A DNA stretch of 64,000 nt from CADEED01 sp035502995 (GTDB lineage: Bacteria > Pseudomonadota > Gammaproteobacteria > Steroidobacterales > Steroidobacteraceae), in contig DATJTW010000064.1 in the NCBI GenBank assembly GCA_035502995.1, positions 4,400 through 68,399 of the forward strand. The letters run 5' to 3'. Positions 8,181 to 17,917 of the stretch are shown here, piece by piece; position 1 is the first letter of the stretch; the number at the start of each line of letters is the position of its first letter. The position numbers and the translations under genes were made by a program. The notes beneath the pieces were generated by a model, which did not search any database, was not told the DNA's origin, and was given only the letters and a program-made list of their open reading frames with translations.

Positions 8181-9638
8181 CTCCGCGAACAGCTTCAGGT
8201 ATTCGTTGCACTGGGTTTCCCACGAGAAATCCATGCGCATCGCGTTCTTGACGATGCGCTCCCACAGCGGCGGCTGCAGGTACCACTCCATCGCGATGCC
8301 GAACGCCCAGTCCATCGCGGCACTGTCGAAGTCGTTGAACACGATGCCGGTGCCGGCGCCCGTGGCTGGATCGAAATGCTGGACGGAATCCGCCAACCCG
8401 CCGGTCCTGCGCACGATCGGGATCGTGCCGTAGCGCAGGCTGTACATCTGGTTCAGGCCGCAGGGCTCGTATTGCGAGGGCATGAGGAACATGTCGCTCG
8501 CGCCCTCGATCCAGTGCGCGAGGCTCTCGTCGTAGCCGGCGAAGAACCAGACGCGGCCCGGATGCCGCGCCGACAGCCGGGAGAAGAAGCTTTCGTAGGT
8601 CGCGTCGCCGGTGCCGACGACCGCCACGCGCACGTCGTGCGACGACAGCAGCCTGGGCAGCGTATCCGTGAGCAGGTCGAAACCCTTCTGCGAGGCGAGT
8701 CGGCTGACGATGCCGAACAGCGGCACGCGGCCCTGCGTCGCCTTCATGTTCTGGCGCAGCAGGAAATTGCGTTTCAGCTCGGCCTTCGGCGTCAGGTCGT
8801 GCGGGCCGAAGTGGATCGGCAGGTACTTGTCGCGGCGCGGATCCCATTCCTCGTAGTCGACGCCGTTCAGGATGCCGCGCACGTCGCTGCCGCGCGCCGC
8901 GAGCGCACTCTGCATGCCCATGCCGTAGCGCGGCGTCGTGATCTCGCGCGCGTACGTCGGGCTGACGGTGGTCACGCAGTTCGCATGCAGGATGCCGTGC
9001 TTCAGCGCGTTGATCCGGCCGGCGCGCAGGTCGTCCTGGTGGAGTAGATAGGCATCGCCGGCCAGGTCGAGGTCGGCGACGTCGGCGGCGCTGAACTCGC
9101 CCTGGTAGCCGATGTTGTGGATGGTCATCACCGACTTCGCGGCGGCGAAGACCGGATCGTTCTTGTAGTTCGAGCGCAGCCACAGCGGCGCGAACGCCGT
9201 GTGCCAGTCGTGCGAGTGCACGATGTGCGGCCGGAAATTCATGCGCCGGCAGCATTCGAGCGCCGCGCGCGTCAGCACGAGGAAGCGGCGGTGCTCGTCG
9301 GCGTCGCCGGTGTACAGCGTGGGCCGCGCGTACAGGCCGTCGGACTCGACGAGGTAGACCGGGGTGGTCGAGCCGGGCAACACCGCGCGCCAGATGTCGA
9401 CGACGTATTCGTGCCGGCCGGTGACGATCGGCATCCCGATCAGCGGTTCGACGCGGTGCAGGTCGAGCTTGTCGCGCGCGATCTGCCGGTAGAAGGGCAC
9501 GAACAGCCGCACGTCGTGGCCGCTCGCGGTGAGCTGGCGGGACAGGGCGCTCGCGACGTCGGCGAGGCCGCCACTCTTGGCGAGCGGGATGACCTCGGAG
9601 GCGATGGCGCAGATGTTCAGTTTCACGGCGGCGGGCAT
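8118..9638 (-). CDS. glgA: Glycogen synthase (ADP-glucose type)
   Basis: This is a 506-residue GT5 glycogen synthase that transfers glucose from ADP-glucose to the growing alpha-1,4 chain. The N-terminal ADP-glucose site reads EVIPLAKSGGLADV, which contains the KxGGL motif. The C-terminal lobe has VSRLASQKGFDLL and the catalytic YEPCGLNQMYSLRYGT. The start at MPAAVKLN was chosen because homologues begin near the MKIxxxxSE strand; an upstream ATG at 9671 would add 11 untypical residues. It converges with the LEA lipoprotein gene, and the two coding ends overlap by 63 nt. Confidence 0.95.
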   Translation of the reverse strand: MPAAVKLNICAIASEVIPLAKSGGLADVASALSRQLTASGHDVRLFVPFYRQIARDKLDLHRVEPLIGMPIVTGRHEYVVDIWRAVLPGSTTPVYLVESDGLYARPTLYTGDADEHRRFLVLTRAALECCRRMNFRPHIVHSHDWHTAFAPLWLRSNYKNDPVFAAAKSVMTIHNIGYQGEFSAADVADLDLAGDAYLLHQDDLRAGRINALKHGILHANCVTTVSPTYAREITTPRYGMGMQSALAARGSDVRGILNGVDYEEWDPRRDKYLPIHFGPHDLTPKAELKRNFLLRQNMKATQGRVPLFGIVSRLASQKGFDLLTDTLPRLLSSHDVRVAVVGTGDATYESFFSRLSARHPGRVWFFAGYDESLAHWIEGASDMFLMPSQYEPCGLNQMYSLRYGTIPIVRRTGGLADSVQHFDPATGAGTGIVFNDFDSAAMDWAFGIAMEWYLQPPLWERIVKNAMRMDFSWETQCNEYLKLFAELLQLDAAALIKRNPAQKAAG

Positions 9639-9686
9639 TCTAGCCGCTGTTTCCGGCTGGTAGCATTGCACCAGGTCTCCCTTCCC

Positions 9687-10865
9687 ATGCGTCGCGTTCT
9701 TACATACCTGGCGGCTCTCGTGCTCGTCGTGGGCTCGCTCGGCGTCGGCGTCTTCACGGCCGACCTGCCGTTCTGGCAGCGCGCCTTCCAGTTGCCGCTC
9801 GCGCCGGACGATGCCTACCTACCGATCGCGACGCTGGGCGCCGACGCCGTGCCCGCGCCGCTGGCCACGGTGCCCGCCGCCGAGTCCGCCTTCGACGCGG
9901 CCACGCTCGACAACGTCGCGGCGCAGGCGCGCGACGCGGGCTCGCGCGCCTTGTTAGTCATGCGGCGCGGCCGGATCGAGGTCGAGCGTTACTTCGGCGC
10001 CGACGACGAGAACACGCTGATGCCCGCCGCGCTGATCGCGAAGCCGCTGGCCGCGATGGCGATCGGCCGCGCGCTGGCGGACGGCCGGATCGCCTCGCTG
10101 GATGCGCCGCTCGGCCTCGCGCTCAACGAATGGAACGACGAGCCGCGGGGCCGGATCACGCCGCGCCAGCTGCTCGAGGAGACCAGCGGCCTCGAGACCG
10201 GCGGCGACATCGCCGGGCTCTACCAGCGCTCGCCGTGGACAAATCTTTCGAAGCTGCCCGCGTTCGCCACCAGCCGTGGCGTGCGCCTGATGCTCGGCAA
10301 CGATTTCCAGCGCACCGCGCTCGGCTTCCCGCTGAAACACGAGCCCGGCGGTTTCTACAACGTGTCGCCGGCGAACGTGCAGGTCGCCGCGGTGCTGATC
10401 GAGCGCCGCACCGGCACGGCCTACGAGAAATATCTCGACGAGAAACTGTGGCGGCCGCTGGGCGCCGGGCGCGCCGAGCTGCAGCTCGACCGGCGCGCCG
10501 GCATGCCGGCCGCGCATTGCTGCTGGCGCGCGACCGCGCGCGACGTGTTGCGCGTCGCGAATCTGCTCGCGTCGGACGGCGTGGTCGGCGGTCGCGCGGT
10601 GTTGCCGCCCGGCTGGGTGCGAGAGATGGCGAAGCCGTCGCGCGTCAACGCCGAGACCGGCCTCGAGCTCACGCGCGTCTCGCGCTCGGGGGTGCCGCTG
10701 TTGACCGCGGAAGACGACCAGGGCAGCTCGTTCTGGGTGCTGCCGGACCAGGGTCTCACCATCGTGAACATCGCCGGCCCGGGCGGCGAAGCCATGAGCC
10801 GGACGATGTCGCACCTGCCGGACGCGATGATCGCGGCGCTGAAGTCGGATTCGACGACACCCTAG
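9687..10865 (+). CDS. Beta-lactamase/serine hydrolase fold protein, nucleophile apparently lost
   Basis: This 392-residue protein has an N-terminal membrane or signal segment (residues 5-25) and a class C beta-lactamase-like domain (PF00144 type). In this family Ser and Lys form an SxxK motif. Here the aligned residues are LIAK at 116-119, so Lys is kept but the Ser is Leu (codon CTG). The usual HTSGL is ETSGLE. A Tyr-Asn motif (FYNVSPAN) that could match the YxN element is present. It may be a non-catalytic member or may use other residues. It is divergent from glgA, with 48 nt between the start codons. Confidence 0.75.
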   Translation: MRRVLTYLAALVLVVGSLGVGVFTADLPFWQRAFQLPLAPDDAYLPIATLGADAVPAPLATVPAAESAFDAATLDNVAAQARDAGSRALLVMRRGRIEVERYFGADDENTLMPAALIAKPLAAMAIGRALADGRIASLDAPLGLALNEWNDEPRGRITPRQLLEETSGLETGGDIAGLYQRSPWTNLSKLPAFATSRGVRLMLGNDFQRTALGFPLKHEPGGFYNVSPANVQVAAVLIERRTGTAYEKYLDEKLWRPLGAGRAELQLDRRAGMPAAHCCWRATARDVLRVANLLASDGVVGGRAVLPPGWVREMAKPSRVNAETGLELTRVSRSGVPLLTAEDDQGSSFWVLPDQGLTIVNIAGPGGEAMSRTMSHLPDAMIAALKSDSTTP

Positions 10866-10920
10866 CCCCGCCGCAAGCTTCGGGTCGCAACGCCGCGGCC
10901 GCCTGTTCAGAATGCGCGCC

Positions 10921-11775
10921 ATGGACGATTTCCTCGACAGCCGCGAATTCGCGCGCATGACCCGCGCCATCGCCTTCATCGACCGCGAGTACCAGCGGCA
11001 GCCCCGCCTGGCCGAGGTCGCGCGGCACATCGGCCTGTCCGAGTTCCACTTCAACCGGCTGTTCCGCCGCTGGACCGGCCTCACGCCCAAGCAATACCTC
11101 GCCGAGGTCACCAGCCGCGCGGCCGGCGTCGCGCTGCGCGACGAGCCCTCCGTCATGGACGCGGCACATTCCGTCGGCCTGTCCGGCGGCGGCCGGCTGC
11201 ATGACCTGACGGTCACGCTCGAGGCGATGTCGCCCGGCGAGATCCGCGCACGCGGCGAGGGCGTCGAGATCCGCCACGGCCGCACGGAGACGCCGTTCGG
11301 ATCCGCGTTCGTCGCCGAGACGGCGCGCGGGCTCATGCGCCTCGCCTTCCTCGATGGCCGCTCCGACGCCACGGAAATCGCGGCCCTGCGCGTCCTTTGG
11401 CCACGTGCGAGGTTCGTTCGTGACGACGCACGTGCCCAGGCGCTGGCGGCGACGATCTGGTCCCGCGGCGCCGGTCACGAATCCGCAACACTGCCGTTGG
11501 CGGTGACGGGGACGAACTTCCAGGTCCAGGTGTGGCGCGCATTGCTCGAACTGGAGCCGGGCGCCACGGTCACATATGGCTCGCTGGCGCGGAAGCTAGG
11601 CCGACCGGACGGCGCGCGCGCCGTCGGGAACGCGGTGGGCGCGAATCCGATCGCCTGGGTGATTCCGTGTCACCGCGTATTGAAGGCGAGCGGCGAGCTC
11701 GGCGGTTATCGCTGGGGCGCCGCCCGCAAACAGATGATCCATCGCTGGGAAGACAGGCGCATCGGCGCCTCATAA
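10921..11775 (+). CDS. AraC-type HTH fused to O6-alkylguanine-DNA alkyltransferase (Ada-like, no zinc domain)
   Basis: This 284-residue protein has an AraC-family helix-turn-helix region at about residues 15-100 (LAEVARHIGLSEFHFNRLFR), followed by a methylguanine methyltransferase domain. The active site reads WVIPCHRVL, with the acceptor Cys. E. coli Ada has these two parts preceded by a zinc domain that repairs methyl phosphotriesters and acts as the sensor; that domain is absent here. The protein could repair O6-alkylguanine and also act as a regulator, although without the zinc domain the switch would differ. A stand-alone Ada-type zinc domain is encoded at 52981-53292. Confidence 0.9.
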   Translation: MDDFLDSREFARMTRAIAFIDREYQRQPRLAEVARHIGLSEFHFNRLFRRWTGLTPKQYLAEVTSRAAGVALRDEPSVMDAAHSVGLSGGGRLHDLTVTLEAMSPGEIRARGEGVEIRHGRTETPFGSAFVAETARGLMRLAFLDGRSDATEIAALRVLWPRARFVRDDARAQALAATIWSRGAGHESATLPLAVTGTNFQVQVWRALLELEPGATVTYGSLARKLGRPDGARAVGNAVGANPIAWVIPCHRVLKASGELGGYRWGAARKQMIHRWEDRRIGAS

Positions 11776-11866
11776 GGGAACGGCATAAGGCAAAGGCCGG
11801 CCCCTTATGGGCCGGATTTCCGGGCGATGCCATACTCGCGACCCCCCGGAGAGACCCCTGCCACCG

Positions 11867-13021
11867 ATGTCGACGCCCCGCAATCTCGTGACCCCGATCA
11901 GCCTCGGCGTGGCCGTCGTGTGCGCCGCGTGGGCGTTGTACGCGACCCAGCATCGCGCCGCGCCGGGCTCGGGCGCGCCGGCGGCGGCGCAGTCGCGCGG
12001 CGGCGGACAACCCGCGCACGTCACGCTCGCGCCCGTGCGCCGCGAGAACGTCTCGCAGAAGATCGAGGCGCTGGGCAACGCGCGCGCCAACGAATCCGTC
12101 GACGTGAGTTCGAAGAGCTCGAACATCGTCACCGCCGTGCGCTTCCGCGACGGCGAGACCGTGAAGCGCGGCCAGGTGCTGGTGCAGCTCGACGACGCGC
12201 AGGTGCGCGCCGACGTGGCGGCAGCCGAGGCCGCGGTCACCGAGAGCCAGAGCCAGTACGATCGCAGCCGCGAACTGTTGTCGACGCAGGTGCTGTCGAA
12301 GTCGAGCTTCGAGCAGCTCGAGGCGACGCTGAAGGCGAACCGCGCGCGCCTCGCCGCGGCGAACGCGCGCCTCGAGGACACCGTCATCCGCGCGCCGTTC
12401 ACCGGCCGCGTCGGCCTGCGCCGCGTCAGCGTCGGCACGTTGATCAGCCCGGGCGCGGTCATCACCACGCTCGACGACACCAGCGTCATCAAGCTCGACT
12501 TCTCGGTGCCGGAGAATTTCCTGGCCACGTTGCGTAACGGACTGTCCGTGCGCGCGACCGCGCCGGCGTTCCCGGGCCGCAGCTTCGCCGGCAAGGTGGC
12601 CAGCATCGATTCGCGCGTCGACCTGGCGACGCGATCGGTCACCGTGCGCGCGCTGCTGGCGAACGAGGACGGCGCGTTGCGTCCCGGCATGTTCCTCAAC
12701 GTCTCGCTGGCGAACGACGAGCGGCAGGCGCTGATCATCCCCGAGGAGGCGCTGACCCCCGAGGCGGAGCGCCAGTTCGTGTTCGTGGTGGCGAACGAGA
12801 AGGCCGAGCGGCGCGAAGTGCGCATCGGCAACCGCCGTCCCGGCAGCGTCGAAGTGGTGTCGGGTCTCGAGGCCGGCGAGCAGGTGATCGTCGAGGGCAC
12901 GCAGAAAGTGCGCGACGGCGCGGCGGTGCGCGTCGCGCAGAAGACGTCCAGCCTGCTGCCGGGTCCGCTCGAGGCCGCCTCGCACGAGGCCAGCGCGTCG
13001 CCCGCGAGCCTGCGCCAGTGA
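11867..13021 (+). CDS. RND efflux periplasmic adaptor subunit
   Basis: This 384-residue membrane fusion protein has one N-terminal hydrophobic anchor and then the usual barrel-sandwich order. A lipoyl half motif appears as VRFRDGETVKRGQVLVQLDD, followed by an alpha-helical hairpin rich in Ala, Glu and Arg. The second lipoyl half is VIRAPFTGRVGLRRVSVG, and beta-barrel and membrane-proximal domains follow. It would link the RND pump encoded next to an outer-membrane channel, which is not in the window. Its TGA overlaps the ATG of the pump gene by one base. The start at MSTPRN follows a GGAGAG sequence about 14 nt upstream. Confidence 0.93.
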   Translation: MSTPRNLVTPISLGVAVVCAAWALYATQHRAAPGSGAPAAAQSRGGGQPAHVTLAPVRRENVSQKIEALGNARANESVDVSSKSSNIVTAVRFRDGETVKRGQVLVQLDDAQVRADVAAAEAAVTESQSQYDRSRELLSTQVLSKSSFEQLEATLKANRARLAAANARLEDTVIRAPFTGRVGLRRVSVGTLISPGAVITTLDDTSVIKLDFSVPENFLATLRNGLSVRATAPAFPGRSFAGKVASIDSRVDLATRSVTVRALLANEDGALRPGMFLNVSLANDERQALIIPEEALTPEAERQFVFVVANEKAERREVRIGNRRPGSVEVVSGLEAGEQVIVEGTQKVRDGAAVRVAQKTSSLLPGPLEAASHEASASPASLRQ

Positions 13022-16000
13022 TGATCTCGGACCTGTCGGTCCGCCGTCCCGTGTTCGCCACGGTGATGTCGCTGCTGCTGTTCATCCTCGGCATCGGCGC
13101 GATCACGCGGCTGTCGCTGCGCGAATTCCCCGACGTCGAGCGGCCGGTCGTCAACATCGAGACGCGCTACCGCGGCGCGTCGTCGGACGTCGTCGAATCG
13201 CGCATCACGCAGATCATCGAGAACGAGATCTCGGGCATCGAAGGCGTCGAGCGGCTGAACTCCTCGAGTCGCGACGAGCGTTCGCAGATCAACGTCGAGT
13301 TCACGCTGGAGCGCGATCTCGACAGCGCCGCCAACGACGTGCGCGAACGCCTGTCGCGCGTCGCCGCGAGACTGCCGCTCGAATCCGATCCGCCGCAGAT
13401 CACGAAAGTGGACAGCGCCGCGGACCCGATCATCTTCCTGAACGTCGCGAGCACGCAGCGCAGCGTGCTCGAGCTCACCGACTACATGCAGCGTTACCTC
13501 GTCGACCAGTTCTCGACGCTGGAAGGCGTGGCGTCGGTGCGCATGAACGGCGCGCGCCGCTATGCCATGCGCGTGTGGCTGTCGCGCGAGAACCTCGCGG
13601 CCCGGCAGCTGACCGTCGCGGACGTGGAGAACTCGCTGCTGCGCGAGAACGTCGAGATCCCGGCGGGGCGGCTCGAATCGCGCGAGCGCGAATTCTCGTT
13701 GCGCACCGACACGAACCTGCGGACCGAGGAGGACTTCCGCGCGCTGGTCGTGGGCCGCGGACCGGATGGTTATCTCGTGCGGCTCGGCGAAGTGGCCGAG
13801 GTGCGCCTCGCGTCCGACGACGACCGCAGCCTGTCGCGCTCCAACGGCGCCATCGGCCTGTCGATGGGCATCATTCCGCAGTCGAAGGCGAACGTGCTCG
13901 CCACGTCCAAGGCGGTCAAACAGAAGCTCGCCGAGATACAGAAGACGCTGCCGGCGGACATCAAGGTCGACATCAACATCGACAACGGCGTGTTCATCGA
14001 GGCATCGCTGAAGAACGTGGTGAAGGCACTGACCGAGACGCTGGTGCTCGTGCTGATCGTGATCTTCCTGTTCCTCGGCACCGTGCGCGCCACGCTGATC
14101 CCGGCGGTCACGATCCCGGTCTCGATCATCGCGGCCGCCATCGTCATGGCGACGCTCGGGTATTCGATCAACACGCTGACGCTGCTCGCCGCCGTGCTGG
14201 CGATCGGCCTGGTCGTCGACGACGCGATCGTCGTGCTCGAGAACATCGTGCGGCGCGTGGAGCAGGGCGAGCCGGCCGTGCTCGCCTCCATCACCGGCGC
14301 GCGCGAGATCGGCTTCGCCGTCATCGCGACCACGCTGGTGCTGATGGCCGTGTTCGTGCCCGTGTCGTTCATGACCGGCGACACCGGGCGATTGTTCGGC
14401 GAGTTCGGCGTGACCGTCGCCGCGGCGGTCGGTTTCTCGGCGTTCGTCGCGCTGAGCCTCACGCCGATGATGACGTCGAAGCTGTTCGCGAACGGCATGC
14501 CGAAGTCGTCGATGACGGGCGGCATCGACCGGCTGTTCCACAACCTCGACGATCACTACGCCGCGAACCTGCGCAGCGCTCTGGCCGGCCGGCGGCCGCT
14601 GTATTTCGTCGCCGGATCGCTGGCGATCTTCGGCGTGCTGGTGCTGCTGCTGGTCAAGGGCTGGCCGTTCCCGGGGCTGCGCATCGCGACCGAGCTCGCG
14701 CCGCAGGAAGACCGCGCGTTCGTGCGCATCTTCATCACCGCGCCGGAAGGTTCGAGCATCCAGTACCTCGACCGCCAGCTGCGCCAGGTCGAGGCCATCG
14801 CGATGGACGAGGTCGCGAACGGCAACGCGCGCCGCGTGAACGTGCGCACCGGCGGCTTCGGGCGCAGCGGCGACGTCAGCACCGGCATGGTGATCCTGCC
14901 GCTGAACCTCTGGGACCAGCGCGACGAGAGCGCCGGGCAGATCAGCGATCGGCTGCGTCAGCGCACGCAGGACATCTCGGGCGCGCGCATCAACGTGAAC
15001 CAGGCGTCGAGTCCGCTGACGCGCAACAGCACGCGCCCGCTGGCCATCGCGATGGGCGGCGGCGACTACGCCGAGATCGTGCAGTGGCGCGACAAGGTCA
15101 TGCAGCGCGTCGCTGCCGAGAACCCGCGCATCCTCAACCTCGAGTCCGATTACCTCGAGCGCCAGCCGCGCGTGATCGTGCAGATCGACCGCAACAAGGC
15201 CGCCGATCTCGGCGTGTCGCTGCAGTCGGTCGGACGGACGCTCGAGACGATGCTCGGCTCGCGCATCGTCACGACGTTCGAACGCGCCGGCGAGGAGTAC
15301 GACGTGATGCTGCAGGCGCGGGACACGCAGCGCGCGTCCATCGGCGATCTCGACAACCTCTACGTGCGCTCCGACAAGAACGGCGAGCTGCTGCCGCTGT
15401 CGGCGATGGTCCGCATCGACGAACGTGCCGGTCCCACGGAGCTGCGCCGTACGGACCGCATGCGCGCCATCGAACTGGCCGGCTCACTCGCGCCGGGCTA
15501 CGCGCTCGGCGACGCGGTCGAGTACATGGAGAAGGTGATCCACGAGGAAGCGCCGAACGCGCAGATCATCTACAACGGGGAGACCTACCAGTACAAGAAA
15601 TCGGGCGACGCGTTGTGGATCACCTTCGCGTTCGCGCTGCTGGTCGTGTATCTCGTGCTCGCGGCGCAGTTCGAGAGCTTCATCCACCCGATCGTCATCC
15701 TGGTGACCGTGCCGCTGGCGCTGACCGGCGCGATGCTCGGCCTGTTCCTGTTCAACTCGACCATCAACATCTTCAGCCAGATCGGCTGCATCATGCTGAT
15801 CGGCATCGCCTGCAAGAACGGCATCCTGATCGTCGAGTTCGCGAACCAGCTGCGCGATCGCGGCGTCGAGTTCTTCGACGCGGTGATCCAGTCCTCCGCA
15901 ACGCGCCTGCGCCCGGTGCTGATGACCAGCCTGTGCACCGCCTTCGGCGCCGTGCCGCTGATGCTGGCGCATGGCGCCGGCGCGGAGAGCCGCATGTCGA

Positions 16001-16200
16001 TCGGCGCCACCGTCTTCTTCGGCACCGTCGTGTCGCTGGGCATGACGCTGTACGTCGTTCCCGCGCTGTACCTGCTGATCGCGCGGAACACGCGGTCGCC
16101 GGAATACATGTCCCGCCTCGTCGACAGCCTCACCGGTCGCGACAAGGCCGGGGACGCCGCGGCGCCGGGCGCCGCGGCGCGCGAGTCCGGCGGCGCCTGA
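13021..16200 (+). CDS. RND efflux transporter permease (HAE1 family)
   Basis: This 1059-residue protein has the normal length and two-fold repeat of an RND drug exporter. The N-terminal SDLSVRRPVFATVMSLLL is the first transmembrane helix. The central helices carry VLAIGLVVDDAIVVLENI, which contains the paired Asp of the proton relay. The porter domains lie between TM1-2 and TM7-8, and the protein ends with twelve predicted membrane spans. It should export hydrophobic or amphiphilic compounds with the adaptor encoded just upstream; no outer-membrane factor gene follows. A GTG at 13018 in the same frame is an alternative start. Confidence 0.95.
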   Translation: MISDLSVRRPVFATVMSLLLFILGIGAITRLSLREFPDVERPVVNIETRYRGASSDVVESRITQIIENEISGIEGVERLNSSSRDERSQINVEFTLERDLDSAANDVRERLSRVAARLPLESDPPQITKVDSAADPIIFLNVASTQRSVLELTDYMQRYLVDQFSTLEGVASVRMNGARRYAMRVWLSRENLAARQLTVADVENSLLRENVEIPAGRLESREREFSLRTDTNLRTEEDFRALVVGRGPDGYLVRLGEVAEVRLASDDDRSLSRSNGAIGLSMGIIPQSKANVLATSKAVKQKLAEIQKTLPADIKVDINIDNGVFIEASLKNVVKALTETLVLVLIVIFLFLGTVRATLIPAVTIPVSIIAAAIVMATLGYSINTLTLLAAVLAIGLVVDDAIVVLENIVRRVEQGEPAVLASITGAREIGFAVIATTLVLMAVFVPVSFMTGDTGRLFGEFGVTVAAAVGFSAFVALSLTPMMTSKLFANGMPKSSMTGGIDRLFHNLDDHYAANLRSALAGRRPLYFVAGSLAIFGVLVLLLVKGWPFPGLRIATELAPQEDRAFVRIFITAPEGSSIQYLDRQLRQVEAIAMDEVANGNARRVNVRTGGFGRSGDVSTGMVILPLNLWDQRDESAGQISDRLRQRTQDISGARINVNQASSPLTRNSTRPLAIAMGGGDYAEIVQWRDKVMQRVAAENPRILNLESDYLERQPRVIVQIDRNKAADLGVSLQSVGRTLETMLGSRIVTTFERAGEEYDVMLQARDTQRASIGDLDNLYVRSDKNGELLPLSAMVRIDERAGPTELRRTDRMRAIELAGSLAPGYALGDAVEYMEKVIHEEAPNAQIIYNGETYQYKKSGDALWITFAFALLVVYLVLAAQFESFIHPIVILVTVPLALTGAMLGLFLFNSTINIFSQIGCIMLIGIACKNGILIVEFANQLRDRGVEFFDAVIQSSATRLRPVLMTSLCTAFGAVPLMLAHGAGAESRMSIGATVFFGTVVSLGMTLYVVPALYLLIARNTRSPEYMSRLVDSLTGRDKAGDAAAPGAAARESGGA

Positions 16201-16379
16201 GCCCGGCCGATTTGACATAGGCCACCCGCTCCACGGTCGTCGGCCGGTTCGCTGTCAACCCGGACGTGACCGATTAAGTCCTTGATGCGTCGACGGATTG
16301 CGGGTCCGTGACAGGGCCGTGAAAGGGGTCGCTGGTAGACTGGCGCCCGTTCATTTCTCCGCCACCCGGCGCCTCTCGC

Positions 16380-17903
16380 ATGGCCCTGACCCCCTACAAG
16401 CAACTCGAGCAGGAATGGAAACGCCTGCACGCCTTCCGTGGCGCCATGGCGGTCCTCCGCTGGGACGCCGCCGTGATGATGCCGCGCGGCAGCGCCGACA
16501 TCCGCGGCGAACAGCTCGCCGCGCTCGAGACCGAATACCACGCGCTGGTCACGGCGCCGCGCATCACGCGCCTGCTCGACCGCGCCCAGGCCAATGTCGA
16601 CGGCCTCGAGGACTGGCAGGTCGCGAACCTGCGCGAGATGCGCCGCCAGCGCGACTTCGCCATCGCGACGCCGGTGGCGCTGGTCTCGCGACTCGCCAAG
16701 GCCGCGTCGAAAGCCGAGGCCCGCTGGCTGGCCGCGCGCCAGAGCGGCAAGTTCGAGGACTTCGCGCCGCATCTCGAAGAAGTCGTGCACCTGGTGCGCG
16801 ACAAGGCGCAGCTGCTGGGCCAGTCGCGCAACCTCTCGCCGTACGATGCGCTGGTCGATGAATTCAGCCCCGGCCTAACTTCCGCCGAGATCGACGCGAT
16901 GTTCAAGGCGCTGGGTCGCCGCCTGCCGGGCCTGATCCGCGAAGTGCTCGCACGCCAGGAACAGCAGCCGCTGCTGCCGATCACCGGCAAGTTCAGCGCC
17001 GGCAAACAGCGCGCGCTGGCCATCGAGGTGATGAAGGCGGTCGGCTTCCCGTTCGATCGCGGCCGTCTCGACGAGAGCGAACACCCGTTCACCGAGGGCG
17101 TGCCCGGCGACGTGCGCGTCACCACGCGGTTCGATGCCGCGGATCCGTTCACCGGCCTGCTCGGCGCGCTGCACGAGACCGGCCACGCGATGTACGACGT
17201 GGGCCTGCCGGCCGAGTTCGCCGACCAGCCGGTCGGTCGCGACCGCGGCATGGCGCTGGAAGAAAGCCAGTCGCTGATGATGGAGATGGTGGTGTGCCGC
17301 AGCCGCGCTTTCGTGCGCTACCTGAAGCCGCTGATGGAGAAGCACTTCGGCGTCAGCGGTCCCGAGTGGTCGGAAGAGAATCTCTACGCGCACCTGACGC
17401 GGGTGAAGCGCGGCCCGATCCGCGTCGACGCCGACGAGCTCACCTACACGCTGCACATCCAGCTGCGCTACGAGCTCGAGAACCAGCTGCTCGACGGCCG
17501 GCTCGCCGTGCGCAACCTGCGTGACGCGTGGAACGCCAGCATGGAGCAGCGACTCGGCGTGAAGCCGCAGAACGATCTCGAGGGCGTGTTGCAGGACGTG
17601 CACTGGGCCGTCGGCTCGTTCGGGTACTTCCCGTCGTACGCGCTCGGCGCCGTGATGGCCGCCCAGTTCTTCGAGGCGCTGCACGCGGCGGTGCCGGACA
17701 TCGAGGAGCAGATCGGGCGCGGCGAATTCGCGGGGCTCATGGGCTGGCTGCGCGAGCACGTGCACGGCCAGGGCGCGCGGGTCAGCGCGCAGGAGCTGCT
17801 GAAACTCTCCACCGGCAAGCCGCTCTCGGCCACGGCCGCGTTGCGCTATCTGGAGTCGAAGTACCTCGACAGCGGTTCGGTGGCCGGCAGCGCCGCCGCC
17901 TGA
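16380..17903 (+). CDS. Carboxypeptidase M32 (Taq type)
   Basis: This 507-residue protein matches the M32 metallocarboxypeptidase family over its full length. It removes C-terminal amino acids in the cytoplasm with a zinc ion. The zinc motif HETGHAMYD is at about residues 265-273 and is followed by the downstream Glu region GMALEESQSLMMEM. The C-terminal PSYALGAVMAAQFFEAL is also typical. No signal peptide is present. The start codon follows directly on a short 5' region where TAGACT (16336) could serve as a -10 box. Confidence 0.95.
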   Translation: MALTPYKQLEQEWKRLHAFRGAMAVLRWDAAVMMPRGSADIRGEQLAALETEYHALVTAPRITRLLDRAQANVDGLEDWQVANLREMRRQRDFAIATPVALVSRLAKAASKAEARWLAARQSGKFEDFAPHLEEVVHLVRDKAQLLGQSRNLSPYDALVDEFSPGLTSAEIDAMFKALGRRLPGLIREVLARQEQQPLLPITGKFSAGKQRALAIEVMKAVGFPFDRGRLDESEHPFTEGVPGDVRVTTRFDAADPFTGLLGALHETGHAMYDVGLPAEFADQPVGRDRGMALEESQSLMMEMVVCRSRAFVRYLKPLMEKHFGVSGPEWSEENLYAHLTRVKRGPIRVDADELTYTLHIQLRYELENQLLDGRLAVRNLRDAWNASMEQRLGVKPQNDLEGVLQDVHWAVGSFGYFPSYALGAVMAAQFFEALHAAVPDIEEQIGRGEFAGLMGWLREHVHGQGARVSAQELLKLSTGKPLSATAALRYLESKYLDSGSVAGSAAA

Positions 17904-17917
17904 GCGGCGCGCCGCAA

